This document shows positions 46,614-58,599 of a stretch of 60,000 nucleotides of DNA, piece after piece. The stretch is from Cryptomeria japonica (taxonomy: Eukaryota > Streptophyta > Pinopsida > Cupressales > Cupressaceae), in NCBI RefSeq assembly GCF_030272615.1, contig NC_081409.1:206507190-206567189 (forward strand), written 5' to 3'. Each line of letters starts with the position of its first letter. The first letter of the stretch is position 1. The notes beneath the pieces were generated by a model that saw only the letters and a list, made by a program, of their open reading frames with translations, was not told where the DNA came from and made no database searches. The translations under genes and the position numbers were made by a program.

Positions 46614-49109
46614 ACACCCCCTTAAGTGCAATTGAGGTAAGAAGAAATGGGTCACAAGGTTAGGTATCCATGTAAAATATGAAATAACCCCAAATTATAA
46701 AGAGAGTGTACCCTCTCGAAGTAGAGACTAGAAAATCCATAGGACAAAACTCCATCCCAAGTGACATATGTGAAGGATAATATAGACCCACCCCATCCCC
46801 TAAAGTTGGTGCCTCCACAAAGAAGAGAGAAAAGCAATGCAAAATGTTGAATGGTGAATGTTGTAGTAGGTTCATTTGCAACAAATGATGCACCTTCCTT
46901 TCACAATATGGAAATCTTGAGTTGTCAAATTGTTGAATTCCCATTCAAGTGGAATGTAGAAAGGAATTCAGATGTATGGTTTTTGAAGTGACTCATGTGT
47001 CTTGATGTTGATGTTAAGCTGTGATTGTTCCATAGAAGATTCAGGGACTACAATCATTGAAGTGTGAGACCTTAATTAATGTGAAATAGAATGTGTCATG
47101 TTGCATGATATGGTGGGGATAGAACAAGTGAATTTACAATGGGAGATGATGTAACTCGATGGGCATTGTCATCAATGAGAAGACAAATATTCTCAATTGT
47201 TTCATCAATATTTGAAAGGTGAGAGTCCACAAATAGATGTGAAATGTTTAAGTAGGCCTCCCAATGAAGTGGATCTCATAGACATGAAGAATCCTATATA
47301 GAGAATCATTGAGAGCCCTTGAAGAAGCAAATTTGACCTTCGATGAAGCAATACATGATGGAGGAATATCTTGCAAGAGGAAATAAAAGTCGTTATGGTG
47401 TCATCTAGATCTTAAATGTGGTCTACTTTTCAAAAAAGTAAAGATTCTTGATAGGAATGTGTCCTAGTGGGGTGAATCTAGAAGACATATAATCCTATTG
47501 CAAAGAATCATGGAAAGTTCTAGAAGAAGCAACTTTTAATTCTGAAGTAGCAACATGTATAAGAGATGTTCTCATTTGCAGATGGAGTATCAAGAGGAGG
47601 ATCACTAGTCCATGCACCATGTCATTGTTGTTAAATACCTACGCTTTTGTTCATAGTCACTTGGTGTAGGAATGAATTCAATGAGATAGGGTAGGAGATC
47701 CTACATAATGTAATTTTTCACTATCCCTTGTTTCGAGTACAAATGGTTCTCTGAATTTATCTTGACAATAGAATGTCAGAATTTAATACCATAATCCATG
47801 ATGAAAACTGCCAAAAATGGAAATTTATGTTAGTTCGTAATTACAAAATGCTTTTGTATAGGCCTCTCAAAGATTAAGTACATCAAATTGAGACTTTATA
47901 AATTGAGTGTATGGATTAGCAATCTCCCAAATTGTTCAATGGTCTCCAAACCTTGTCAATTTTTTATTTTTATTTTAACTCAAATATGTATGGTATAGGC
48001 ATATCATTGGTTGTGTGATTTTTTTTTCCTTAAATGCTTCTACAACCAAAAGAGACAAGTTTTAGATGAAAATGGGGCCTTATGGGCCTTTTTGACACAA
48101 TGGTAGGTTCTTTAGACCTGAAAATGCCCCAAAAACTAGTTGATTGCCTTAAGTTACAAACAAATGCTTGTTTGTGAGCATGCTTCTTGATCTCCAATTT
48201 TGGTGGAATGAAAGATAATATTGAATTTCTCAAGCCTTTTGGATTCTTTGAAACCACCAAAAAAAAGCTACTTTGATCATTGAAATGTTGTAGTGACTTG
48301 GATTAAAAAAGAAACCTAAGTCTAAACTTTAGAAGTTAGTATTTTCTTGTCAAATTGTTTTCAATTTTCAAATCATCCAAGGATGCAAGAGGAGTATATT
48401 TTGTTATGACAAGATAAAAAAAAAACTTAGAATCTTTTGAAACCATTGAAACATGGGGACCCCTTCCCCCCCTCCAAAATCCCTATTTTTTTAGGATGCA
48501 ATACTTAGGGGAAACATCCCCTTGCCGCACCACTTAGGGATGTCCTAGGGACTCCAAGGAGTCTCTTGACCATCTTGAGGATGCTTATGAGTCTCCCATG
48601 GCCCCCAATTGTAAACTCCAATTCTAAACAAAAATGGTGAAATTATTGTGAAAATGTCATCCGTATTAAAGGTTTGGCAATGCACCCTAACCTTGATGGG
48701 GGCTCTACCCCAAACCCCCCACAAGGGGCACTACCCATTGACCCCAAACCTCTACCCACCATTCTTATTGTTAATGCAATCGTTTCCATTTTTTTTATGT
48801 TGACTAGTTTAAACACTTAGTATGCCAAAGTTTCATATGCAATTCTTTTACTTATTCTTAGTTTGTTCCCAAAGTTCCAAAACTCTACCACCATTGTTAA
48901 TGTTCAAATTTCAATGCAATCATTGACATATTTTTAATGTTTATTGTAAAATTTACATAGTGTGGCAAAGTTTTATTTACAGTTGTTATACTTTTTCTAT
49001 ACACATCCTTTTATAATTAATTTTTTAAGTTGTATATATATTTGCATCCCACCCCGCCCCCTTCGTCATCCCCCTGTCGTCCCCAAACTTAAGCCCTTGG
49101 TGTGTTAAG
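46614..49109. other. interior between the two direct repeats, nothing recognised
   Basis: The stretch is AT-rich with no recognisable domain. A C-rich segment (about 48460-48750, with GGGGCTCTACCCC and CCCCACAAGGGGC) stands out from the AT-rich surroundings but has no coding sense. If the flanking repeats are LTRs, this would be a non-coding internal region. Confidence 0.4.
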
Positions 49110-49412
49110 ATATGAAAGCTCACAATAGTTTCATTTGATATGTTAATCGAGGAAAAACCTACAATATATAGCTTCCAAGATTCCAAATCCATGAGGATCA
49201 CGAAGAGGTAGAAAACCAAAAAAAGAAATTGCTTATCCAAGTTTCCAAATTTGTGACAAGGAAAAAGTAGAATCTCAATCAAAGAAGGAGAATGTGAAAC
49301 TCATTATCTTATTCTACCTAAGTAAAAATATTACCTAATTACACTTTTTAATAGCAGAATATCACACTTAGTATAAAACATATCCAAGGTAAATAAAATA
49401 TTACATTGATAG
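49110..49412. repeat. diverged direct repeat, copy 2
   Basis: Second copy of the ~260-bp sequence of 46345-46613, same orientation, with several small indels. Confidence 0.6.
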
Positions 49413-50338
49413 GCTTCTTTGGTTGCTCTAAAAGTGGTGCCTTATGAATTATGTTCTTGGATACTAAAGTTTCCAAATTCTGGGCACTCTTGATAGCTTC
49501 TCGTAGAGATTGTGATTCAAAGGCTTTAACCAAACCTTTCAATGGTTTTTGTTGATGTGTTTTTTATGCACTATGCAACACAAAATAAAATACTAAGTAT
49601 TATATCCTCTCTTGAACAAAATCCTCCCAAGTGCTAAACTATGTGATCAAATGGGATGACTCCAAGATTCCAATAGTCAGGTCTTGACTTTATATTGCAG
49701 ATAGACTCAATGATTGTGATGTGATATCTGCTGGAATCACAAGGGGGACTTACGTTGCTTGGGTCAAGACCTATCCATTCTCATGTTTCATGATTGATTT
49801 ACACTCCATGATTTAGGTCATCCTTGAGCAACATCTCGACTTAGCCAAAAAAAAAAATTTGTACCCTAATTCTTTAATTTTGACCCCTTACTAGCATTGC
49901 CTTAGGTTTTATTGGAATTCTTTCTTCTCGAGCATGGGCACATTTCTAGGGTTCATTCACACAAATTGCTCTTGATGAGCAAGCTAGTATCATGACCATG
50001 ACTTAAACAAAATTTTAACTTAGTCAAATTATCTCCTTCAAACTTCTATGAGTTCATCGCCTTCATTCTTCATCATTTGGATGTCTTTTGTCATTGGAAG
50101 GTAATTCTTGACCACCATACCTCAATCTTGACCTATGCTACCCTAAAACCCTAGAACCTATTCATGTTTACAATTGAGATCTTGGTGACTTGATCACTTA
50201 ATACAGCTTAATCATGCAGGTCTCATCTAACTCCGACTCCAACACTTAAGCAAATCAACCCTAGCAACCAAGTACTTCGGGAAATATCTTGCAACTTGAC
50301 AACATGGGTAATGATGGAGGAATGGAAGGTGAGACCTA
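49413..50338. other. AT-rich interior of the CACTA, nothing recognised
   Basis: No gene, repeat or terminal structure that I can support. Confidence 0.5.
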
Positions 50339-50515
50339 TAGAGGTGAGAGAGAGAGAGAGGGTGAGAGGAAGAGATAATGACCTGGAGAGGGTAGAGAAA
50401 GAGAAGTAGAGAGGGAGAGAAGAAGAGAGGGATGGAGAAAGAGACCTAGAGAGGGGAGAGAGAAGAGAGATAGTAGAGAGGGCTAGAGAAGAGAGATAGA
50501 AGAGAGATACCAATG
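50339..50515 (+). repeat. GA-rich low-complexity tract
   Basis: About 175 bases almost entirely of A and G on the + strand, mostly GAGAGA, GGGAGAG and AGAGATAG. Such polypurine DNA can form triplex structures. The Ser/Leu-rich open frame on the opposite strand is an artefact of it. Confidence 0.85.
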
Positions 50516-50549
50516 TCAATCTTTTTCTACAAAAAAAAAATTCAAAAAA

Positions 50550-50748
50550 TCGGCCTATCATCGAAATTCTGACTCCAAAGGGTAAGATTTTGACAAAGTG
50601 AGTGTCGTCGGATGCACAACATCCTCGTCGGAACTCTCCTGGAGGCTGTCGTAACTCCAGGAGAGTTCCGACGAGGATGTTGTGCATCTGACGGAACTCC
50701 TCTATCGGAATTTTACCCTTTGGAGTTGGAATTCCGACGATAGGTCGA
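50550..50748. repeat. long hairpin near the CACTA right end
   Basis: Arms 50550-50644 and 50655-50748 are inverted copies around a 10-base loop (50645-50654). The inner 34 bp are perfect (50611-50644 with 50655-50688) and the outer ~60 bp imperfect but alignable (CCAAAGGGTAA with TTACCCTTTGG; CCTATC-TCG with CGA-GATAGG). The arms contain CGACG and CGGAA sub-motifs shared with the terminal region, so it belongs to the CACTA subterminal sequence. Transcription would give a ~95-bp double-stranded RNA. Confidence 0.9.
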
Positions 50749-50921
50749 GATTGCGACGGTATTCTTTCGGGGTATGAGCATCCATGGCGGTTGTTGGAAA
50801 GGTTGGAGGTGATGTCAGAATTGCGACGACCACAAGGATAGTCAGAACTTCCGACACAAATTTTTCGACGGCTTTTTTTGTCGGTAGTGCGACGAAATTG
50901 TGTCGAAATCTTGATGATTTG

Positions 50922-50952
50922 CCATCAAAATTTTGACCCGAATGTACTAGTG
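50922..50952 (-). repeat. CACTA right terminal inverted repeat
   Basis: Reverse complement starts CACTAGTACATTCGGG. Upstream, from about 50730, the motif TT(C/G/T)CGACG recurs several times (near 50733, 50752, 50834, 50866 and 50889), as expected of CACTA subterminal transposase-binding repeats. Confidence 0.9.
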
Positions 50953-51104
50953 CCTCAACTCGACGATCTGACAACCGGTTTCAATTGCCTCCCCTCGACA
51001 ATCTATTGAACACATGCATAACCTGCCTCTAATCGGGGATCTATCCACCCAGAGGAATGCCTCAAGGTTCGCAAACAACTCTTCCACTAACTGGTTCATA
51101 ACCA

Positions 51105-51116
51105 GCTCTGATACCA
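51105..51116 (-). promoter_or_regulatory. primer binding site next to LTR D (tRNA-iMet)
   Basis: Reads TGGTATCAGAGC on the - strand, a perfect initiator-Met tRNA complement, two bases inside LTR D. This is the 5' primer site of the whole array. Confidence 0.92.
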
Positions 51117-51118
51117 CT

Positions 51119-51940
51119 TGATGTAGCCATAACCGATAAAACCCTCAAAGAGAATTAACCAGCTTATGCAGCAAGAGTAACACAACAAAAGAAACAAGAA
51201 AACATAGCAAGATTACAGAAACAAACCATATTATTGCCTTAGAACTTCCGACAATCAACTATTTATCATCATACAATCATCTTAGAACATCTGGTAGTTA
51301 AACAGTTACATGTAGGCTATCAGCCATATACAATCCAACTGAGACTCTCACAATCAACCGGATCACTAATTACCAATCTCTATCCTTATTCTAATTTTTA
51401 CTTTCTTTTCCCTAAAAATGATTATATAGTGCCATATATATACCCTCTGGAACATATCTGGGTTGGCCTCAAAAGATTACATTTACCAATGCAGGAAAAT
51501 GAAATGTGTAACTAGGTCTGCCCTAAGAATGAAAGAAATCTTTCCGAAAAATAACAACCAAGAAGATCGGATCAGCAGGAAGGTTGGCTACACACCCAAG
51601 AACATCGGAAAAGACCCCAAATAGATCCACACGCCAAGAACCGCTCTAGTAATGAAGGAAAGTTAATCAGTAAGCACAAGAATTGTCATGTAACACAAAA
51701 ACAATCAACCGAGAGCGATAACTAGCCGGAAAAGAATCCAAATGGACTGAAAATCTGGAATTAAGTACATAAACCAGCCTAGAAACCGAAAATAGGATCT
51801 GCAATGAAAAGCAAGCAACTACCGGTACCAACCAGTAAGAACACAAAAAATTGCACATTGAACTGATCAAGAACTAAACTGAAAGGAAATAATTTTGGTT
51901 GATGCAAGATTTCTCATAGACCGGGGATGCTCCTACATCA
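51119..51940 (-). mobile_element. LTR D of the gypsy array (outer 5' LTR)
   Basis: On the + strand it runs from TGATGTAGCC to CTACATCA, 822 bp. CTTTC at 51941-51945 repeats the left flank of LTR A (28403-28407), the target duplication of the array. Confidence 0.92.
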
Positions 51941-51945
51941 CTTTC

Positions 51946-52825
51946 TCTTATTGCATCAACACATAGTGATCATATACTTCAGGATATGGTAGAAGGGATT
52001 ATGTGGATAGTCTAAATTGCTCACATTTTGGTCGGTATATTATTTTTTGGTCTCTCCTTGATGGCATATAGGTGTACAGTTGGTAATTTTGGTGGTGTTG
52101 ATGTTGTTTGGGCCAACATTCATGGCTCTTCATTTGTGGATTGATCCAGACATTTTATAATTACTTTGGAGGATGTCTTGTGATGTTTTTCGGCTTGATT
52201 ATGTCTTGAGTTGATTTGTATCTCATTTTATCTCATGATGCATGTGTATTGAAGCCAACCCATGTAGTATCACATGTTTCATCTAAAAATCAATTTGGAT
52301 TCGATCTTACTAGAGTTTTGGGATGTTGCAAAGGATATGAGTAGGAGAAAAAATTATTTGTGATGTGTCTCAAGTTATTAAGATAAAGTGTACAAAAAGG
52401 GGATTGCCGCATCCACATATGTCAGATGCATCATAGTAGTTCACGTTCATGTTTTCATTGTAATATTCATGTATCCTTCTATTAGATAGTGAATCTCCTT
52501 AGCAGGTCAATGTGTCTTTGTATCTTGCTCAGCAAGTCCATTAGGGAGTAGTGACCTTCCTTAGACAATAAACCTTATAAAAAATTTGTCAAACTTGTTC
52601 ATTTATATTGTGTGATAGTTCTCACCGTGGTTTTTCCCTCATTTGTTTTTTCATGTAAAAAATCTTGATGTCCTTGTGTTGATTGTTGTGGTGCATGCTT
52701 TACTTTAGTTCTTATTTTTGCAAAATTTGTTTAATGTTTAATCTACAAATGGAATGTTTTAAGTTTTAGTTAATGTTGATTCACCACCCCCCCCCCCCCT
52801 CCCTCTCAGCATTCTAATGTTTTCA
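51946..52825 (+). mobile_element. copia-type 3' LTR, right half
   Basis: Continuation of the LTR begun at 27515. It contains CACCGTGGTTTTTCC at 52623-52637, a TATA-like CTTATAAAAAAT block near 52571, and a run of about 14 Cs near 52787-52800 followed by CTCTCAG. It ends ATGTTTTCA at 52825. The 3' end is set by the TG...CA rule and by analogy with the other copia LTRs, where CTCAG lies 15-50 bases before the end. Confidence 0.75.
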
Positions 52826-55800
52826 ATAGATAAAATAATTATATGGGCAATGCCAGTTTTCTCATTCCTATTACCAATGTTAGATTTGTCTAACTCAGTC
52901 CATTAGTTGATGATTTTATGTTTCTTTTCTACATGCATGTCTTGTAATTAGTTGTGTCTTTTCTTCTAATCTCCTTGTCTTCCTATTTTATTCCATCAAC
53001 CTATAGCATTGTCTACTCCTCTATGTATTGCATATGTCAAATAAACAAAGAACTTGATTTGCAAGCTTGCACTCAACAAAACCCGCATTTTTCTTGCACT
53101 AGATAACAATGATATAGTTAAGAGAAATTACACCTAAAGCTACTCAATATTAAAAGATCTAAGTTATTAGTGGTACAAATAGGTAAATACTATGATTACC
53201 CTAAAATGGGTAAATTCTATTATCATCAAGAGTAAATTTAACATAACTTAGCCATGTTTTTTAGATAAATTACTAATTAGGGGATAATAATTCTAATCGA
53301 AATAAGAATTTAATTTATGAAATAAGGTTATAATGATATTGACAATATTGTCAAAGATTTATTAATCTATGTTGAGAGAATAGTTCAATTATTATATTAA
53401 ATATCTTTTGAGTACTCATTATTGTTGTAGAAAACTATAATTATATAATTAATATTTAATAGATACATGGTACTTCAGCATGTCCCTATTATATATACCA
53501 ACTTAAAATATAAGAAAAAAGGGACTCGTATGTCATTGATGACAATATAGTTAAATTTTTTAAAAATTAGATGGTAAGAAGAATTATAGTAATGAAACTA
53601 ATAGATGAAATTATTAAGGATACATTATTGCTTTATTGTATATTAGTTTTGCTTGAAATTATAGAAATAAATAGGAAGGTAACACTTTAAAGACCTTGTT
53701 CATTTATCCAAAGACATCATATCAAGTTTGGGATTTAGTTCTAGTGGTTATGACTAGTAAGGATTATGTAAAGTTTCTTAGCATTTCCTTCTTGATAGTA
53801 CAATCTTGAGGGAAAGTAATGGTTCTCTCTTGTTCTTAAGTTATTAAGAATTCCTTGCTATTAGAATGAAGCTTATGATTCATCAATGATATGGGAATAA
53901 GCGTTGTAGTAAGATGACATGCTAGATTAGGACATGTTTGATCCTTTATTTAAATATTTATGATTCTTTAATTATCATATATGATTTTGTACAATTAAGT
54001 GTGGATCAACTTATCTTATCTTATCTTCTAATTCTTAGATATGTGGACATTAATCAAAGATAGCTTTTGATGATATTTAATAGCTAAGGGTTTGGATGTA
54101 TTCATTATGAAGTTGTTTATCATATAGGTTCCTTATTGAATTCTAGGTTTGTTTGTTTCGATATCTCAGAATAAGTGTGATTGGAGTTAGTTTCAAATCT
54201 TGTTGATTAGACAAGTAGATATGCATATACTAAAGAATTTTCAGCTTTATGTGCTCTTGATCACTTTTGTATGATATTATGTACACTTTTGAATGTGATT
54301 GGAAAGAAAATTGTGATTAGTTTCTTGTGTAGCAATATGCTTGAACTAGTTTTCTTGTGTGAACTTTATTATCAAGATGATGATGGATTGATGCTATTTC
54401 AAGCAAAAAAAGTACTTTAATATACTTTTGGATATGCCTAGACTATTGCACTTTTATGCACTTGTGTGCTTTTGTATGCTTTGTATGCTCTTTTGTGTTC
54501 TTGTATGCACATTTGCATGGATGAATTGTCGTGTTTTGATGATTATTTTATGGATGATGTTGAATATGAAGGTACATAGAAGGGTAAGTTTCTAGAGAAG
54601 AAAAGATGCTTTGGCCAAAGCTTTTTAGGAATCATTTGTTAAATGGTTGTGTTTCTTACTCTCTACAATATCATGATATTATATGCATAGATGTTTCTTT
54701 GTATGTGAAATTGCATGCTAGATATATCATGTTGAATAGATTCCATTACTCAAGCCAAATTTGGATTGCTAGGCACCCTTGTTTAGGGTCAAGACTTATT
54801 CATGCTAGGAAGAATTTTGGGAAAGTGTAAAGCTTTGTGGTTGGATGGAAAAGCTCTCCAACATTGTTCTCACTTGTGGTGTGCTCTAGGGAGATATATA
54901 CCAGGAGTTCCTATCAGGGTTGTCTTCTTCATTTTTACTTTATAAACTCTATGTATTTGACCTTTTGGGATAATGTAATGGAATTTGTTTCCTTATGTTC
55001 TACCTTCTTATTGTCTTGTGTGCAATGGAAAATGATTTATCATCTCTCTTAATGTATTTTCTCCATTTCTAGCATCAAAAGCTACATGTGTGCAATTGAT
55101 TACTTTATAATTATGTATGAAGCATTGGTGAAGTAGTAGCTATATCTAATCATTTAATTTAGTGGGTACACTTATCTAGGCCATAGTCTACTTGAGGTAA
55201 GAAGTTACTCAAGTAGTTTTGCTAGGATTATTATGATTGCATTATTCTTTATTTTATTTGATAATATATTTATGTAGCAATTAGTCAATTGTGCATTGTG
55301 TGTATACCTTCACTTGAAAAATGTTATTCATCTTTTGTTATTATGTGTTCACAGTTGTAATTGTTGTTACTTATAATTACAAGTTGTAATTTAGTGGTAC
55401 TATTTATTCTTTTCATACCAATTTAAGTAATATTTATGCTTGGATCAATCAATATATATTAAATCTTAGAGCATAGTAGAAACCCAAGTGCCTCCTAGTG
55501 TACGTACAGTACATGCTTGAAATCTTAATTTTATGACCTTGGTTGACAATTGAATTTATCATGTAGTGATTAGTGGTTTCTTAGTATATGATAACATTTT
55601 TTCTAACTTGGAAAGCAAGACCATACAACCTCAAATCATTAGTTATAATAGGAGACCAAACATTTTTGACATCATTTTGGGGGATGTTGCCAAACTATGA
55701 GAGCATCTAGGTTCTTAAAAGTCATTTCTTGTTTTCATAGATACTATAATTTTAGTTCTTATAACTTAGGACCAGTAAATATTTCATAAAATACCAAATC

Positions 55801-55829
55801 ATCTACTAACACCATGTAGGAAAGCTAAG
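52826..55829. other. 3 kb AT-rich stretch, nothing recognised
   Basis: No domain, terminal repeat or RNA gene that I can support. Two open stretches of about 70 codons (54606-54830, 54837-55052) have no recognisable motif. Near 54430-54520 there is a cluster of TGTATGCT-type words. Confidence 0.5.
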
Positions 55830-56070
55830 CAATGGTCTGCACCTGCTACATGCAAAGAAGAAGAGATCCCTTCAAAAGATTTCTTCCAACTCTTACCACT
55901 AGAAGTAAAAATTCAACCATGGTAGAAAAATAAGAGAAATACAACCGAGTGGGTCAAACCAACCTGAAAAAAATATAACTAATCCATCTCCACCATCAAC
56001 CCTCAAATCTAGTTCCAAGTCTAGTACCTTATTTCCAACTTCCCTATCATATACTAGATCTCACCATATA

Positions 56071-56490
56071 ATGAGAGATTTAGGAAATGCAAAACAAGAT
56101 ATTGAAATTACTACATTTCACTTTCTCAAGATTAACCAAGAGAAGAATGTTGCAATCAAGAACATACCTCACTTGACCCTTCTAAATTTATATGGCCTTG
56201 TGACAAAGGACCCTAACACATTCTTATTTGATTTTGATATCCTCTATCGAAGTTATGACTATACCACATATGCACATAGATTGATGTCATTTATAGATAC
56301 CTTTAAAGATTCAGCATTAAGGTGGTTCATAGGGGTAGCAAGGGATATTGTGGAAAGTTGGGATACCATGAAGGATAAGTTTATGAACAAGTATAAGGAC
56401 TATTACAAAGGAGGGGACATGAGAGGGGATGAAATCTTTAGGATGAGCCAAAAGGAAGATGGACCTCTAGGGGAAATATGTTGAAAGACT
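56071..56490 (+). pseudogene. gag: gag core of the Athila-like element
   Basis: The frame from ATG 56071 contains KDPNTFLFDFDILYRSYDYT, LKD-like SALRWFIGVA and WDTMKDKFMNKYKDYYKG, then RMSQKEDGPLGE before a TGA at 56482. This is the retrotransposon-gag fold pattern (F-x-F-D, ALRWF, W-x-x-M-K-x-x-F-x-x-K-Y). After the stop the sequence is too broken to follow. Confidence 0.8.
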
Positions 56491-57839
56491 ATATTCTACT
56501 TATAGAAATCCAAGCGAAATTGATTGATAAGGGACTCTATGAAGCTAATATTCCTTAGGAGATTTAATGAAGAATATTTAGATGCTTTGGATCTCACTGG
56601 GTTAGGATAAATTTCTCAGGTTTCCTAGGAATATGTCTACTAGCTTTGAAAAAAATATTCAAGGGCCACAATGAAGAAAACCCATAGTTTGAGAGCAATG
56701 AACACTAAAGAAATTGTAGGATTTTCAAGCATGGAGCTCAATAACATATAGAAGGACATGAAGTAGGATATTATTAATCATATGGAAACTCAACTTGATA
56801 AACCACATGCAAAAAATAAGCAAGAATATGCAAAAGCTATGTTGAAAAAATATTATCCCTACTACCACCAAAAGAAAAGAGACTATAAGTGCAATAATGT
56901 TGAAATATGTTAAAGATAAATATGAATGAATAAACTTTAAGAAATTGAAGGATGAAGATGGCCAATTATTTTACTTGGCCTAATGAAAAACATGAAATCA
57001 AAGGCAACGTACTCCTCAAAATTTCACTCTCTTTAAGCTTATGATAATATTTTTTTAATTTCTTTTAAAAATAATCCTCTATAGTATAATCAACCTCCAC
57101 CTACTTGGTTAAATTATGGCCTCCCTAGGTGGGCATCATGTGACCACAACAAAAATACCAGGCACAAGTCAAAAACCAACACTCACAATCTCCTCAAGCT
57201 TCATGGAAGAAACATTAGTGGCGGGGTAATTAGCCATAGTTTAATCCTAATTACTTGTTCATCCAACCATTCTACCAAACCTTGCTAATCCTTCACCAAA
57301 TCCACCAAGAGTCACTCATCTACTCACCTAGCTAGCATATAATCCTAACAAAAAACCTATTTAGTAGGCTTATACCGATGGTGATGCTCAATACCCTACC
57401 TATACGATTGACATTAGAAGCGTGCATCTTTGCTATGGTAAAACCTTACCCTCTCCTACATCACCATTAATCATGGAAATTCCCTTTGAGGAACCTGCAG
57501 TGATACTAACTCATAGCCAAACCAATTCATCCAATACCCTAAGCAAGAAAAGGTTACTCGTAAAGACCCTCCATTCCAAAAGAGGTTGGAGACTGAAAAG
57601 TATGAACCTCAACCAAAATTGGAATTCCTAGACCAATTAAAGGATGTTTGTGTTAAAATTCTCTTTTTTCAAGATATCAAGGATGTTCCACTCTACAACA
57701 AAATAATTAGGGAACTGTGTTTAATGAAGCTATGAAGAAAAAGAAAAGACCCCTAGACTGCCCATTTTATGGGACAATTAGAAGACATCATGTTAGAAAA
57801 GGTGGTTGTCCCAAAATATATAGATCTAGGAAGCCAAGC

Positions 57840-58160
57840 AGTGGATGAACCATTAATAGCACTCTAATATGCAAAACTTTAATTGAGTTAGGAGCAACCA
57901 CTAGTGTCACAGCTAGAGAAATTGTGCAGAATATTCAGCTTTTTGATCTAAGATATACCCTTTTGGTACTCCAATCAATAGATAATTTCACTGTTAAACC
58001 TGAGAGTGTCACATAAGACCTAGTCATTGCATTAGACTCCTAAGAGTACCTTATATATTTTATGGCTCTTCAAATTAAAGCCAGCTTAGGAGAATACCCA
58101 CTTATTTTTGGGTGGTCCATGGCTAGCAACTATAGATTCTTTTATAGGCTACGAGTCTGA
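57840..58160 (+). pseudogene. protease remnant of the Athila-like element
   Basis: ICKTLIELGATTSVTAREIV near 57870-57930 aligns with the usual V-D-T/S-G-A-T-x-S block. The catalytic Asp is replaced by Glu (ELGAT), so the enzyme would be dead. FMALQIKASLGEYPLIFG near 58060-58115 matches the C-terminal LILGRP region, with GRP decayed. TAA and TAG interrupt it. Confidence 0.65.
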
Positions 58161-58599
58161 GGATATGATACTCTCTAATGTATCCACCTGCATGACATTA
58201 CAATGAGATAGAAAAACCAATTTGGCCATACCTTGATGATAATGATTAAATGATTTAAAAAATTGATGACCATAGAAAGGAACCTCATGCTTCAATTGCA
58301 AGATGAAGATACAATACTTTTAGATAAAATTATTTAGAACAATTATGAAAGAGTTCAACAACAAAGCTCTTGCTTAGCTTGTTTAACTTGCCCAAGACAT
58401 ATAATACTTCTTGCAACATCATCCACCATTTATCTTTTTGCTACATGTATGCTTCTTAAGTTGTCGTCCCATAGCTATGACATCAATGTACCATACTTAA
58501 ATGTTGCCTCCATGACAAACCTGACTAAGCAAGTGGAAATAACACCAATTAGATCTCTCAACATCAATAATCAACTAAACATAAAACAAGAGATATAAC

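Larger units (their letters stand above)
38145..50952. mobile_element. CACTA (En/Spm) DNA transposon, 12.8 kb
   Basis: The left end is CACTAATACATTTGGGG and the right end, reverse complemented, is CACTAGTACATTCGGG. The similarity continues through TCAAA and (C/T)G, about 30 bases each. The 3-bp CCT at 38142-38144 and 50953-50955 is the target duplication. Removing the element restores continuous 5' leader sequence of the gypsy unit (GAACTGCCTCAACTCG), as in units 1 and 2. Terminal CACTA and a 3-bp duplication define the CACTA superfamily. It carries a Transposase_24-type gene and captured fragments. I see no TNP2-type DDE transposase, so it is probably non-autonomous. Confidence 0.93.
28408..51940 (-). 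mobile_element. tandem gypsy array: 4 LTRs alternating with 3 gag-protease regions
   Basis: On the - strand the order from 51940 down is LTR D (51119-51940), internal 3 (interrupted), LTR C (33751-34572), internal 2, LTR B (31316-32135), internal 1, LTR A (28408-29226). The 5-bp CTTTC at 28403-28407 and 51941-51945 flanks the entire array, so it behaves as one insertion. Each internal region starts with a tRNA-iMet-type primer site and encodes gag plus protease only. All three copies lack RT, RNase H and integrase, so the family itself was non-autonomous. The gag and protease style and the primer site are those of chromovirus-like gypsy elements. Confidence 0.85.

Noticed and set aside
48460-48750. 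C/G-rich block with short inverted GGGGC/GCCCC words.
   Set aside because: It stands out in composition but shows no coherent structure, coding sense or terminus.
50223-50974. Two - strand open frames of 154 and 90 codons.
   Set aside because: They run through the GA-rich tract, the hairpin and the CACTA terminus; composition artefacts.
54606-55052. Two adjacent open frames of about 70 codons.
   Set aside because: No motif, no homology I can name, and chance length for this composition.
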